Assembly (NCBI RefSeq): GCF_000948985.2
Contig: NZ_CP059733.1
Location: forward strand, 5,456,001-5,520,000
Source of the DNA: Thalassomonas viridans
Lineage (GTDB): Bacteria > Pseudomonadota > Gammaproteobacteria > Enterobacterales > Alteromonadaceae
Length of the DNA stretch: 64,000 bases
Direction: 5' to 3'
A model generated the notes under the pieces. That model was not told the DNA's origin. It saw nothing but the letters and a program-made list of their open reading frames with translations, and did no database searches. The position numbers and the translations under genes were made by a program. Shown here piece by piece: positions 28,628-37,583 of the stretch (position 1 is the first letter of the stretch; each line of letters opens with the position of its first letter).

Positions 28628-29482
28628 ATGAAACTCATTATTGTCAGTGGCCGTAGCGGCTCGGGAAAAACCGTTGCCCTGCGGGTGCTAGAAGATTTGG
28701 GCTATTATTGCGTCGATAATATCCCGGTAAACCTGCTGCCGGCATTAACCCATACCGTTATCAACGACTATGAAAATGTCGCCGTCAGCCTGGATGTGCG
28801 CAACCTGCCGGACGAACCCGGCGATATCGCGGAAATGATCGATTACCTGCCGAAATCGGTGGAGCTGAATTTCCTCTACCTCGACGCCAACGATGCCGAT
28901 TTGATCAAACGCTTCAGTGAAACCCGGCGCCTGCATCCGCTGATCCGGCGCAATATTCCGCTGGACCAGGCCCTGTCGCTGGAGAAGAAATTACTGGAAC
29001 CGGTTTCAAGCCGGGCGGATTTATTTATCGATACCAGCCAGCTTTCCCCACACCAGCTGTCTGACCTGGTCCGGGAACGTATCTTAGGGAAAAAATCCGG
29101 CTCTATGGTGCTGGTGTTCGAATCTTTTGGTTTCAAACACGGCATCCCCCCCGATGCCGACTATGTCTTCGACGCCAGGTTTTTACCCAACCCGTTTTGG
29201 GAGAAAGATCTCAAAGGTTACACCGGGCTGGACCAGCCGGTAAAAGATTTTCTTAGCAGCCAGCCGCTGGTTACCAAGTTTATCTGGCAAATCAACAGCT
29301 TTATGTTGACCTGGTTGCCGCACCTGGAACGCAATAACCGCAGTTATGTCACCATAGCCATCGGCTGTACCGGCGGCAAACACAGATCGGTTTATATTGC
29401 CGAGCTGCTGGCGAACAATTTCCGCAAAGAACGCGACGATGTCCAGTCGCACCACAGGGATATAGGCATCACGGGAAGCTGA
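28628..29482 (+). CDS. rapZ: RNase adapter protein RapZ
   Basis: The 284-residue protein has the N-terminal Walker A GRSGSGKT (residues 7-14) and the C-terminal domain with GCTGGKHRSVYIAE, both hallmarks of RapZ/YvcJ. In E. coli it delivers small RNA GlmZ to RNase E and thereby tunes amino-sugar synthesis, feeding MurA. The C-terminus has the positive tail HHRD. The frame ends 89 nt before npr. Confidence 0.96.
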   Translation: MKLIIVSGRSGSGKTVALRVLEDLGYYCVDNIPVNLLPALTHTVINDYENVAVSLDVRNLPDEPGDIAEMIDYLPKSVELNFLYLDANDADLIKRFSETRRLHPLIRRNIPLDQALSLEKKLLEPVSSRADLFIDTSQLSPHQLSDLVRERILGKKSGSMVLVFESFGFKHGIPPDADYVFDARFLPNPFWEKDLKGYTGLDQPVKDFLSSQPLVTKFIWQINSFMLTWLPHLERNNRSYVTIAIGCTGGKHRSVYIAELLANNFRKERDDVQSHHRDIGITGS

Positions 29483-29571
29483 TGCCCGATGGCCGGGTTT
29501 AAACCGCAGGATAATAGCAACACCCGCCTTGATAACAAAAAGACCATTATAAGCGCTATTTGGAGCTCTCA

Positions 29572-29847
29572 ATGACAGTACTGGAGAAAAAAGTCACCAT
29601 CACCAATAAACTCGGCCTGCACGCCAGGGCGGCGAGCAAGCTGGCGCAGCTATGCAGTGAGTTTGACGCCGAGGTCACGATAGAGCTTGAAGACAACCAG
29701 GCGGATGCCAGCAGCATAATGGCGCTGATGTTGCTGGCCGGTGGCCAGGGCAAAGAGGTTACGGTAAAAACCCATGGCAGCCAGGCACAGGAAGCCCTGC
29801 AGAGTATTTGCCAGCTGATCACGGATAAGTTCGACGAGTCGGAATAA
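29572..29847 (+). CDS. ptsO: Phosphocarrier protein NPr
   Basis: I use the ATG at 29572 (MTVLEKKVTI, 91 residues), which has GGAG 6 nt upstream; an upstream TTG is less likely. It is an HPr-fold protein with the phosphorylated His17 in LGLHARAA and the SSIMALMLL region. It passes phosphate to PtsN in the nitrogen PTS. In this order (rapZ then ptsO) it matches the gammaproteobacterial rpoN cluster. Confidence 0.95.
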   Translation: MTVLEKKVTITNKLGLHARAASKLAQLCSEFDAEVTIELEDNQADASSIMALMLLAGGQGKEVTVKTHGSQAQEALQSICQLITDKFDESE

Positions 29848-30039
29848 CCCTGAGTTAACAAATCCGCCCCCTGCTCTGACGACTTAAGATAAACCGATAA
29901 AAAAGCTGAAAAAAAAACGCAGTTGCGATAAACTTGCCCCCGATAGCAAAACAGGGGTTTTCCAAAGCCCTTCATTTTTGTGCTATTTTTCATCTAATAA
30001 TAATTCCGATTCGTTCCATAAACGGCACAGGGTTGATAT

Positions 30040-31398
30040 ATGCCGGAAACTTCAGAACAAGAATTTAACCAGCAACGGCTGCAAGAAGTAAACGAGGCCC
30101 TTGGCAGTGGTATGTTCGTCTATGTGCGAAAATTATTGCACAACCTGCCTGCCTATGATCTTGCGCTGATTTTAGAGTCCTCCACCGCCAAAAGCCGCCC
30201 GGTACTGTGGCAACTGATCGAACCCGACAACCAGGGGGAGGTGCTGGAAGAGCTGAGCGAGGAAGTACGTAAGGGCATATTGAAAAGCATGCGCCCGGAG
30301 AAGGTTGCTGCCGTTGCCGAAGGCATGGATGTTGACGACCTGGCAGAAGTGTTACGTACCCTGCCCGACAGCGTTTACCGGGAAGTACTCAATTCCATGG
30401 ACTCCCAGGACAGGGCCAGGGTCGAAACCGCCCTCTCCTTTGATGAGGATACCGCCGGCGGTATCATGAATACCGACACCATCACCCTGCGCCCGGACGT
30501 GACCGTTGATGTTGTCTTGCGTTACCTGCGTTTAAAAGGCACCTTGCCGGAAGCCACCGACTCTTTTTATGTGGTGGATCGTCACGACAGGTTTATCGGC
30601 GTGGTTTCTCTGTCGGCCCTGGTCACGGCCAAAACCGAAGTGGTCGTATCTAACCTGATCGACGCCGAAGTGGAAGCCATCGCCGCCGATATGCCGGAAA
30701 CCGATGTTGCCCAGCTGTTCGAACGTTACGACTGGCTGTCGGCCCCGGTGGTGGATGAAGAAGGCCACTTGCTTGGCCGGATCACCATAGATGATGTCAT
30801 CGACATTATCCGTGAAGATGCCGAACACTCCATGATGAGTATGGCGGGTCTGGACGACGAAGCCGATACCTTCGCCCCTGTCATTAAAAGTACCAGCCAG
30901 CGTTCTATCTGGCTCGGGGTGAATTTAATCACCGCGCTTTTTGCCGTCGCCGTCAGCAGCCAGTTTGAAGAGCTGTTAAGCATTTTACCTATCCTGGCGA
31001 TACTCAACTCCCTGGTGCCCAGCATGGGCGGGGTCGCAGGCAACCAGACTCTGACCCTGGTGATCCGCGGTATTGCCCTGGGACATGTCGGCGACAGTAA
31101 CGCCCGCTCGTTATTATACAAGGAGTTAGCCGTCGGCTTTTTAAACGGGCTGATCTGGGCTGTGCTTATCGCCAGTTTTGTCGCCCTGTGGAAACAGGAT
31201 TTAATGCTCGGCGGGGTAATAGCCTTTGCCATGTTAATGAACTTAACCGTCGCCGGCCTTGCCGGGGTGGTGATTCCGTTGCTGCTGAAAAAGCTCTCCA
31301 TAGATCCGGCGCTGGCAGGCAGCGTGATCTTAACCACGATCACAGATGTCGTGGGAATTTTCGCCTTCCTGGGTACGGCAACCCTGCTGTTACAGTAA
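30040..31398 (+). CDS. mgtE: Magnesium transporter MgtE
   Basis: The 452-residue protein has an N-terminal helical MgtE_N domain, two CBS domains (about residues 130-260) and a C-terminal five-helix channel domain with SLVPSMGGVAGNQTLTLVIRGIALG, which is the conserved pore motif. MgtE channels close when magnesium binds the CBS region. It starts 192 nt after npr, so it may be in a separate transcript. A strong bidirectional terminator follows. Confidence 0.96.
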   Translation: MPETSEQEFNQQRLQEVNEALGSGMFVYVRKLLHNLPAYDLALILESSTAKSRPVLWQLIEPDNQGEVLEELSEEVRKGILKSMRPEKVAAVAEGMDVDDLAEVLRTLPDSVYREVLNSMDSQDRARVETALSFDEDTAGGIMNTDTITLRPDVTVDVVLRYLRLKGTLPEATDSFYVVDRHDRFIGVVSLSALVTAKTEVVVSNLIDAEVEAIAADMPETDVAQLFERYDWLSAPVVDEEGHLLGRITIDDVIDIIREDAEHSMMSMAGLDDEADTFAPVIKSTSQRSIWLGVNLITALFAVAVSSQFEELLSILPILAILNSLVPSMGGVAGNQTLTLVIRGIALGHVGDSNARSLLYKELAVGFLNGLIWAVLIASFVALWKQDLMLGGVIAFAMLMNLTVAGLAGVVIPLLLKKLSIDPALAGSVILTTITDVVGIFAFLGTATLLLQ

Positions 31399-31420
31399 CA
31401 CTTTACTCACTCTTCGCAGA

Positions 31421-31465
31421 CAAAAAACGCCCCGAATAATGTGCATTATTCGGGGCGTTTTTTTA
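31421..31465. terminator. Bidirectional terminator between mgtE and pmbA
   Basis: CGCCCCGAATAATG (31428-31441) and CATTATTCGGGGCG (31444-31457) form a perfect 14-bp stem with a 2-nt loop. An A-run precedes it and a run of seven T follows, so it can stop transcription from both convergent genes. Confidence 0.93.
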
Positions 31466-31494
31466 TCTATACGAAGCAGTGACCAATGCCGGAC

Positions 31495-32838
31495 TTAGTT
31501 ACCTGCCACCTGCATCTCATCAATCAGCAAAGATCCCGTACGTATACTGCCTTTCATATCCGTGTCGCTGCCAACCGCCACCAGGCCCTTAAACATATCC
31601 TTTAAATTACCGGCAATAGTAATCTCCGATACCGGGTAGGCAATTTTGCCATTTTCCACCCAGAAGCCGCCGGCGCCGCGGGAGTAGTCGCCCGTCACCA
31701 CATTCACCCCCTGCCCCATCAATTCGGTGACTAACAGGCCGGTGCCCAGCTGTTTTAACATGGCATCAAAATCGCCGCCATTAGCGGTTACCAGCCAGTT
31801 ATGAATACCGCCGGCATGTCCTGTGGTAGTCATACCTAACTTTCTGGCGGAATAACTGGTTAACAGATAACTTTGCAGCTGGCCGTTAACAATAATGTCC
31901 CGGTCGATGGTTTTAACCCCTTCGCTGTCAAAAGGGCTACTCGCTAAACCTTTAAGAAGGTGCGGCCGTTCCTGAATAGATAAAAACTTAGGGAAGATAT
32001 CTTGCCCCAGGGCATCCACCAGAAAGGATGATTTACGGTATAGATTGCCGCCGCTGTTGGCGGCAATAAAATGGCCAAAAACCGTGTTGGCAATATCAGC
32101 CCTGAACATCACTGGCACTTTCATGGTGGACAGTTTCTGGCTGTTTAGCCGTGACAAGACTTCTTGTGCAGCCTGCTCGCCTATGCTTTTGCCGTCAACC
32201 AGCTCGTTAAAATCACGGTTAACGGTATAGGCATAATCCCGCTGCATATCATCGTCGTCACTGGCGATCATCACACAGCTGAGGCTATAACGGCTGCTGG
32301 GATACCCCACCAACTGGCCATTACTGTTGCCATACACCTTAAAGCCTTCAAAACTTGCCAGGGTGGCGCCGTCGGAATTGGTGATGCGCTTATCAGCCGC
32401 CAAACCAGCATCTTCACATTCTTTGGCAAGGGCAATTGCCTGGTCTGTACTTAACTCATGCGGGTGATATAAATCCAGATCCGGGGGATCCATCGCCAGC
32501 AAATCTTTATCTGCCAAACCGGCACAGTCATCCACCGAAGTATATTTGGCAATATCCACCGCCGCCTGCACCGATTTCGTCAGGGCTGCCTCCGATAAAT
32601 CAGCCGTAGACGCACTGCCCTTGCGCCCGCCCTGGTAAACCGTGATCCCCAGGGCGCCGTCATTGGTGAATTCGACATTTTCCACCTCGCCAAGACGGGT
32701 ACTGGCACTCAGGCCCTGCTGGCGGCTCATGGCAACTTCAGCGCCGTCGGCGCCCAGAGACTTGGCGAGTTCGAGCACTTTGGCCACGCGTGTTTTTACC
32801 TGATCTACCTGTTCAAGAAGATTATTTGATTCGCTCAT
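31495..32838 (-). CDS. pmbA: Metalloprotease PmbA/TldE
   Basis: The 447-residue protein belongs to the TldD/PmbA family, with features such as [28 protein letters not shown], the [25 protein letters not shown] block and the [27 protein letters not shown]-terminal domain. With TldD it forms a heterodimeric protease that matures some peptide antibiotics such as microcin B17 and degrades CcdA. The TldD subunit, which carries the zinc motif, is not in the window. The nearby lanthipeptide locus is a coincidence or a possible user of a peptide protease; that is only a speculation. Confidence 0.96.
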   Translation of the reverse strand: MSESNNLLEQVDQVKTRVAKVLELAKSLGADGAEVAMSRQQGLSASTRLGEVENVEFTNDGALGITVYQGGRKGSASTADLSEAALTKSVQAAVDIAKYTSVDDCAGLADKDLLAMDPPDLDLYHPHELSTDQAIALAKECEDAGLAADKRITNSDGATLASFEGFKVYGNSNGQLVGYPSSRYSLSCVMIASDDDDMQRDYAYTVNRDFNELVDGKSIGEQAAQEVLSRLNSQKLSTMKVPVMFRADIANTVFGHFIAANSGGNLYRKSSFLVDALGQDIFPKFLSIQERPHLLKGLASSPFDSEGVKTIDRDIIVNGQLQSYLLTSYSARKLGMTTTGHAGGIHNWLVTANGGDFDAMLKQLGTGLLVTELMGQGVNVVTGDYSRGAGGFWVENGKIAYPVSEITIAGNLKDMFKGLVAVGSDTDMKGSIRTGSLLIDEMQVAGN

Positions 32839-32955
32839 GATATTCTTTTTTATCCTGCTGCCACGCTAACATACAGTGCCTGCCAAGATTAAGGTTTTTT
32901 GCCTTAACCCCTTTGTTGTATACTAGGGGAATTATTTCTTTTGATAACAAACATT

Positions 32956-33474
32956 ATGCACCACTCTTCACACGATATCGACGAATTAGATGAAGATCTG
33001 AAAAGTAAATCCGAAATAAAAAGGGAAATGCACCAGTTGCAGGAATTTGCCATGAAGCTGGTCAAGATGTCCAAGCATCAGCGCAGCAAATTACCGCTTA
33101 CGGAAGAGTTGCAGGAAGCCATGGTGCTGGCGGATAAAATTCAGAATAAACACGAAGCCTTAAGCCGCCATGTCCGCTTTATTGCCAAAGTGTTGCAGGA
33201 AACCGATATGGAGCCCATCCACAAGGCAATGGACGTGATGGCCAACAAACACCAGCAGGAAACCGCCAAGTTTGTCCGCCTGGAGCAGCTAAGGGATGAA
33301 TTGATTGAGAAAGGGGGCGAGACCATTGAAGCCCTGCTGGCTGAATACCCCGGACTGGAACGGCAAAAATTACGCCAACTGGTGCGCCATGCCGCCAAAG
33401 AAAAGGCCGCCGAGAAAACCGGCAAGCACTATAAAAACCTGTTCAGCTATCTGAAAGAACACGCCAAAGACTAA
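32956..33474 (+). CDS. darP: Ribosome biogenesis factor DarP/YjgA
   Basis: I choose the ATG at 32956 (MHHSSHDIDELDED, 172 residues) over an upstream TTG. The sequence is a DUF615/YjgA protein (KSEIKREMHQLQEFAMKLVKMSKHQRSKLPL and KLEQLRDELIEKG-like blocks) known to bind the 50S precursor. It is divergent from pmbA, as in E. coli. It converges on the lanthipeptide precursor genes. Confidence 0.93.
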   Translation: MHHSSHDIDELDEDLKSKSEIKREMHQLQEFAMKLVKMSKHQRSKLPLTEELQEAMVLADKIQNKHEALSRHVRFIAKVLQETDMEPIHKAMDVMANKHQQETAKFVRLEQLRDELIEKGGETIEALLAEYPGLERQKLRQLVRHAAKEKAAEKTGKHYKNLFSYLKEHAKD

Positions 33475-33480
33475 GCTGAA

Positions 33481-33510
33481 TAAGCAGGAGCTGACACCAG
33501 CTTCTGCTTA
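33481..33510 (-). terminator. Hairpin after the first precursor gene, between darP and lanA1
   Basis: TAAGCAGGAGCTG and CAGCTTCTGCTTA pair almost completely around ACAC. There is no long T-run, so the termination strength is doubtful. It resembles hairpins at 33743-33771 and 34018-34041, each placed after a precursor gene. Confidence 0.5.
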
Positions 33511-33528
33511 TAGCTGCTCAAAGAAAAT

Positions 33529-33711
33529 TTACATCAATATCGCGCAGTCCGGATTTCCCTCGGCAAAGGTATAGGTGGTGATACGATAACATCTTCCACC
33601 CCCGGATTCTGTCAACTCACCACCGTTAATTTTCCCGGTTTACTTATTAGGCAGCTCATTTAAATCTTTGGAAAGGTTTGCTAATTTTTTCTTTTTTAAA
33701 GTCAATTTCAT
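33529..33711 (-). pseudogene. Lanthipeptide precursor with nonsense codon in leader (lanA1)
   Basis: Reading from the ATG at 33711, the leader MKLTLKKKKLANLSKDLNEL matches the other precursors, but codon 24 is TAA (plus-strand 33640-33642) where the sisters read CAA (Gln). After that the frame continues TGKINGG and a full core with Cys41, Cys56 and the block RITTYTF, ending at TAA at 33529. A single C-to-T change therefore explains the loss. Without readthrough the core is not made. It may be a sequencing error, which only resequencing can decide. Confidence 0.78.
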
Positions 33712-33742
33712 TTTTATATCCTTATATCTTAATTACTTAACA

Positions 33743-33771
33743 AAGCAGAAACCTGGTCCCGGCTTCTGCTT
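33743..33771 (-). terminator. Inter-precursor hairpin
   Basis: AAGCAGAA (33743-33750) and TTCTGCTT (33764-33771) form a stem, extended by CC/GG inside. It lies between lanA2 and lanA1 on the minus strand and resembles the hairpins after lanA1 and lanA3. Likely partial terminator or mRNA stabiliser. Confidence 0.5.
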
Positions 33772-33803
33772 ATCCTTGTTCGGGTAAAATGTTCAGGTAA
33801 AGA

Positions 33804-33983
33804 TTACATCTCTACCCCACAGTCTCCCCAGGCAACGGTATAGGTATGGGTGGTGATATGATCACAATCCCTTTCCGATGTGGCCAGCTTACCGCCGTTG
33901 ATTTTCCCGGTTTGCTCATTAGGCACTTCATTCAAGTTTTTAGAAAGGTTAGCCAAGTTTTTCTTTTTTAAAGTCAGTTTCAT
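33804..33983 (-). CDS. Class I lanthipeptide precursor (lanA2)
   Basis: The 59-residue product starts with the leader MKLTLKKKNLANLSKNLNEV, ends the leader at KINGG (Gly31) and has a core with Cys40 and Cys55 and the Thr-rich block TTHTYTVAWGDC. Ser/Thr residues are the substrates of LanB, and Cys the partners in LanC-made thioether rings. The start at 33983 follows AAGAAAA; a longer in-frame ATG 4 codons upstream is less likely. The double Gly suggests cleavage by a C39-type peptidase, though none is encoded nearby. Confidence 0.85.
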   Translation of the reverse strand: MKLTLKKKNLANLSKNLNEVPNEQTGKINGGKLATSERDCDHITTHTYTVAWGDCGVEM

Positions 33984-34017
33984 TTTTCTTTCCATGTATT
34001 TTAATTATTGTCAAAAC

Positions 34018-34041
34018 GCAGAAGCCCTGTCAGGCCTCTGC
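34018..34041 (-). terminator. Inter-precursor hairpin between lanA3 and lanA2
   Basis: GCAGAAGCC (34018-34026) pairs with GGCCTCTGC (34033-34041) at eight of nine positions around CTGTCA. On the minus strand it is followed by GTTTTG, a short T-run. It probably acts as an attenuator that lets some transcripts through to lanA2. Confidence 0.55.
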
Positions 34042-34062
34042 TTATCCTCCTTCAGGCAAGAC

Positions 34063-34233
34063 TTACATTTCAGCCTGACAGTCACCCCAGGCAACGGTAT
34101 AGGTGTGGGTTGTCGGATACTGACAATCCTTTGTTCCGGCGCCGCCATTGATGTCTTTGGTCTGCTCGTTAGGCAGTTCGTTTAAATCTTTAGAAAGATT
34201 GGTTAAATTTTTCTTTTTTAAACTCAGTTTCAT
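34063..34233 (-). CDS. Class I lanthipeptide precursor (lanA3)
   Basis: The 56-residue product is a close relative of lanA2: leader MKLSLKKKNLTNLSKDLNEL, cleavage-like INGG (Gly31) and a core with Cys37, Cys52 and the identical block TTHTYTVAWGDC. The ATG at 34231-34233 is chosen because it matches the sister genes; an upstream in-frame ATG at 34314 would add 27 residues that overlap lanA4 and is not credible. The core is shorter than in lanA2 by three residues between the GG and the first Cys. Confidence 0.85.
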   Translation of the reverse strand: MKLSLKKKNLTNLSKDLNELPNEQTKDINGGAGTKDCQYPTTHTYTVAWGDCQAEM

Positions 34234-34253
34234 CTTTTTATTCCTTTTGCAGT

Positions 34254-34427
34254 TTAAGAACAGTCTACTTCGCTTGGCAGGCAAACACAGGAGTGCTTCA
34301 CCGAAACCACACATTTAACATTGGTTTGCAGCTGGCCGCCGGCAATCGCAGCTGTTTGCTGCTTAGGTAACGCCTTGGCGTCGTTGCTTAACTGCTTAAC
34401 TGCATTCTTTTTCAAAGTTAGTTTCAT
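34254..34427 (-). CDS. Class I lanthipeptide precursor with different core (lanA4)
   Basis: This 57-residue gene is easily missed. It shares the leader start MKLTLKK and the IAGG end of the leader (Gly31), but its core is unrelated to its sisters, with four cysteines (39, 47, 49, 56) and Ser42, Ser46, Ser52 and Ser57 plus Thr35 as dehydration candidates. Its leader lacks the NLxxLNELPNEQT block. It is the first precursor after lanB (gap of 23 nt) and is separated by only 20 nt from lanA3, with no hairpin between. Confidence 0.78.
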   Translation of the reverse strand: MKLTLKKNAVKQLSNDAKALPKQQTAAIAGGQLQTNVKCVVSVKHSCVCLPSEVDCS

Positions 34428-34450
34428 TTGTTCTTCCTTATTGTGGTTTT

Positions 34451-37400
34451 CTAACTGTGTTTAAGGCTTGAATGGTAATACCGCCTTAAGAAGTCATATG
34501 CCACCAACTCCTGTTGTCGCCCGTAAGCCTTAAACATCCTGTTCGTATGCATATGTAATATGGATTTAAGCAGTGTCTTGATCTCACAGCCTAATTTTCC
34601 ACCCTTGTCCAGCGCCTGGATTGCCTCCACATCCGGCGCTATCAGCCCACTCCGGTGTTCGAGTAGGCTGTTGATCTCGGTAAACAGCTCATCATCGTTT
34701 TGCAACGTCAGCGCTGTTTTTAAAACCTGTTCATGTTCACGGAATTTCTCTCCCAGCTGCTTCCTCAGGCTGGCATTTTCATTAAACTCTTTGCCATAAC
34801 CTATGCGCAGCCGGTCCATAACCTCATATTTCTCCTGCATGGAGAAACCAAAATCGTTCAGCAGGCGGTCGCAGCCGAGAATCGTGGCATAGCCGCGCGC
34901 GGTTTCGTCATACTCAGCGGTTAACTCGGCAGTTGCTGCCGCAGTCAGGCTGTCGGCGGCAAAAATATTCTCCACATAAGGCATAGACTCAGCCCCGCCG
35001 TAACGCTCCACTTCCCTGTCATAGGTAAAGAGCTCAATCCGTTTTAACTGCCCGTTCTGGATAAGGGGGTCAAGCTCGGCATAACAGGCAGGCAACACCT
35101 GCGACATCAGCTTTTGCGGGTCGCCGTAAAAGCGCAGCCTTAAATGCCAGTCGGGATCGCCATAGCGGATAAAGAAACTTTTTTCATAGGCTCCGGCGGC
35201 TTTTAACTGCTCCATGGCCGGCGCCAGCTTTTCAGTCAGAGCCTTCTCCACCTGGCTGTTACCGCCGTATATCTTGATGCTGAGCCATTCAGAACCCGGC
35301 ATAAAGTTCCGCTTGGCGGCATTCCTGTCCAGCTGACGTTCAGGATAATCGGCAAAAACGGGAGCAAGGCGGGTCTTTTTATTGATGAAGGGGATCAAGA
35401 GTTCATGGGCAAAATGCTGGCCCTGTTGCTGTAACCGGCTCGGAAAAACCTCAGTAAGGGATTCTTTAAGGGTCACCTTCTTCACATGCTTAATCTCGCC
35501 AAGTAAGATTTCAAAGCAAATAGGGTTTAATAAATCCAGGGTCAGCACATTATCGGCAACCGAATAGGTTACCATCCGGGGTAAATGATACTTATCCAGC
35601 AGGGCCTGCATCTTGTCGCTGAAATCACTTCCCGGTTTAATTTTCTCCAGCTCGGCTTTCTCCAGGCGCCAGGTGCGGGGAACCAGGATAATATTGTCCA
35701 GCTTCACCCTGGGGGTATAGGCCACACTTCCCAGGCTGGCGGGCCAGGCGAAGCCCGGCGTTGAGACCTCCTGATGCTGCAGCATACACAGAAACTTATA
35801 TATTCCCAGGCTGCGGGCGGAGTAATTATGGGCGGAAGACAAACGCGGAATCACCTGCCGGTTCAAACGTTTCGACCACAACTTCACCAGGCTGCCTTCA
35901 ACGCAAACATAAAGATCACTGACCGGGATCTGTTTATCATCAGTTAAGCTGGTGTCAGCCAGGAAAACAATCTCGTGTTCCCTGAGCCTTGGCCGGGCGA
36001 TAACATTACCGGGACGGCCTTCGGGTAAGTGGACGATTTCGGCAAAAATCGCCTCCGGGGCTAAAGCTTCCTCTTTGCTTAAATGCTGCTTCACATTTTG
36101 ATACAGCTTGTCGTCCAGATGGCAAAAACGCCCCATCAGGTTCGCAGCCGACGGCCCGGAAACTCCCTGCAAGTGTATTTGCTCCCGGTTGTTCTCATCC
36201 TGGTGCAGCGAGCACATCACAGAAAAAGAGCCCGGCAACTGCGGCACATCTTTAATATCCGCGGTGAGTTTTTTCAGCTCTTTTTTCGTTATTTTCAGCT
36301 CTTGTGTTTTGCTGCCTTCACTGAGGACAAGTTTATCCACCACTAACGATTCCAGCACATTAGCCGCCGGCATTTTCGCCTCACCGCCGTTGACAATCAG
36401 CTGCAGCCCCGCCAGCAGCGGCGTTTCATAACCGGTATCGTCGGTATAGGAGATGCCCGACTCGTCGTCCAGCAGGTAACTTAAAGGGACAAACTGGCCT
36501 TCAAAACGTTTATTGAACTCAGTGGTAAAATTTTCCAGGGCGCTGTTTTTCCGGTAACTGGCCTTTTGGAGCAAGGTCAGGCTATCGAGCAGCTGCCGGG
36601 TGCTTGCCTCGGACAAGGTTAGATTATCGCCGCCTTTAAACCAGTCCACCTGAAACAGCTTACTTTCTTCCACCTCGAACGGCAGTGCTTTAAGCTGCTG
36701 GTAAATGGCTTTATAGTCGTTTATTTCGGCGCTGCCCCGGTTATCGATTTCATTTAAACGGTGCACCGCCGTCATAATCGCATCTGCCAACTCCCCTTCT
36801 CCCAGCTCCACCAGTTGTTTGGCAAGCAGCTTAGCCGGCTCGGGATCCGTCAGCGATAACAGCAGTTCGGGCACCAGGACCCCTTCTTCCACCAGGGCTT
36901 CGAAATACTCATCGATATCTTCACTGTCGGCTTCCGGGAACCGGCTTTGAAAATCCGCTTTTAACCGGCCCAACTCATTTACCTGGCCGCAGTTTTGTTG
37001 CAGCCAGTCAATGCACTCGTCTATTTCTACCGAACTCAGGCGGTAATGGCGTGCATCTTTCGACTGATAGGCTTCGATATACCTGAGCTGATCTCCTACC
37101 GCATAGCTGCTGGTATTTAACTTCACTTTCAGGGTGGCATTATTTGCCAACTTCTTCGCCAGCAAGTCTTTTATCGACGACAAATAAAACATATCCAGCC
37201 GGGTAATGCGCCGGCTCGCCAGATCAGCCGGCAGTTCAAGCTGGCTTTCCTCGGCGATTTCACCGTTGGAAATCCCGGAAAACAAACCGAAAGGCGTTGG
37301 CCGCGAGCACATACGGATAAAATATTTCGCCAGCGAATGGATAAGTTTTTTCTCCTGCTTGCTGCCAGGTTTAACTTTCCATTCCAGCAGGCGCTCGCAT

Positions 37401-37573
37401 AACGAAGGACTGGCAATATATAAAGCTTCTTTCACCCCCGGCTGTTCCAGCCAGGACTTTAATTGTTGTACCAGCTCATCTTGTTCCCCTTGCCACCGGG
37501 TAAGCGTTTCAAACGAGAATTTGGGAGAGCGGGCAAGAAAAAAGTTATCTGCAGAGATCGAATTATTTTGCAT
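34451..37573 (-). CDS. Lantibiotic dehydratase, full-length LanB
   Basis: The 1040-residue protein is a class I lanthipeptide dehydratase. The N-terminal glutamylation domain begins with FFLARSPKFSFETL and contains LAKYFIRMCSRPTPFGLFSG, the family's RPTPFG signature. The C-terminal elimination (SpaB_C-like) domain starts near residue 760 with EWLSIKIYGGNSQVEKAL and has FFIRYGDPDWHLRLRFYG. Together they should use glutamyl-tRNA to glutamylate Ser/Thr in the precursors and eliminate to dehydroamino acids. The two-domain layout is like NisB (about 990 residues). It is 10 nt from lanC and 23 nt from lanA4. Confidence 0.95.
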   Translation of the reverse strand: MQNNSISADNFFLARSPKFSFETLTRWQGEQDELVQQLKSWLEQPGVKEALYIASPSLCERLLEWKVKPGSKQEKKLIHSLAKYFIRMCSRPTPFGLFSGISNGEIAEESQLELPADLASRRITRLDMFYLSSIKDLLAKKLANNATLKVKLNTSSYAVGDQLRYIEAYQSKDARHYRLSSVEIDECIDWLQQNCGQVNELGRLKADFQSRFPEADSEDIDEYFEALVEEGVLVPELLLSLTDPEPAKLLAKQLVELGEGELADAIMTAVHRLNEIDNRGSAEINDYKAIYQQLKALPFEVEESKLFQVDWFKGGDNLTLSEASTRQLLDSLTLLQKASYRKNSALENFTTEFNKRFEGQFVPLSYLLDDESGISYTDDTGYETPLLAGLQLIVNGGEAKMPAANVLESLVVDKLVLSEGSKTQELKITKKELKKLTADIKDVPQLPGSFSVMCSLHQDENNREQIHLQGVSGPSAANLMGRFCHLDDKLYQNVKQHLSKEEALAPEAIFAEIVHLPEGRPGNVIARPRLREHEIVFLADTSLTDDKQIPVSDLYVCVEGSLVKLWSKRLNRQVIPRLSSAHNYSARSLGIYKFLCMLQHQEVSTPGFAWPASLGSVAYTPRVKLDNIILVPRTWRLEKAELEKIKPGSDFSDKMQALLDKYHLPRMVTYSVADNVLTLDLLNPICFEILLGEIKHVKKVTLKESLTEVFPSRLQQQGQHFAHELLIPFINKKTRLAPVFADYPERQLDRNAAKRNFMPGSEWLSIKIYGGNSQVEKALTEKLAPAMEQLKAAGAYEKSFFIRYGDPDWHLRLRFYGDPQKLMSQVLPACYAELDPLIQNGQLKRIELFTYDREVERYGGAESMPYVENIFAADSLTAAATAELTAEYDETARGYATILGCDRLLNDFGFSMQEKYEVMDRLRIGYGKEFNENASLRKQLGEKFREHEQVLKTALTLQNDDELFTEINSLLEHRSGLIAPDVEAIQALDKGGKLGCEIKTLLKSILHMHTNRMFKAYGRQQELVAYDFLRRYYHSSLKHS

Positions 37574-37583
37574 TTATAAATCC

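Noticed and set aside
31495..32838. PmbA as the dedicated protease of the lanthipeptide locus
   Set aside because: pmbA-darP is a conserved chromosomal pair in gammaproteobacteria, and TldD is not encoded beside it. The proximity is likely accidental.
34234..34314. Longer start for the lanA3 precursor at 34314
   Set aside because: It overlaps lanA4, adds a sequence unlike the other leaders, and the ATG at 34231-34233 lines up with the paralogues.
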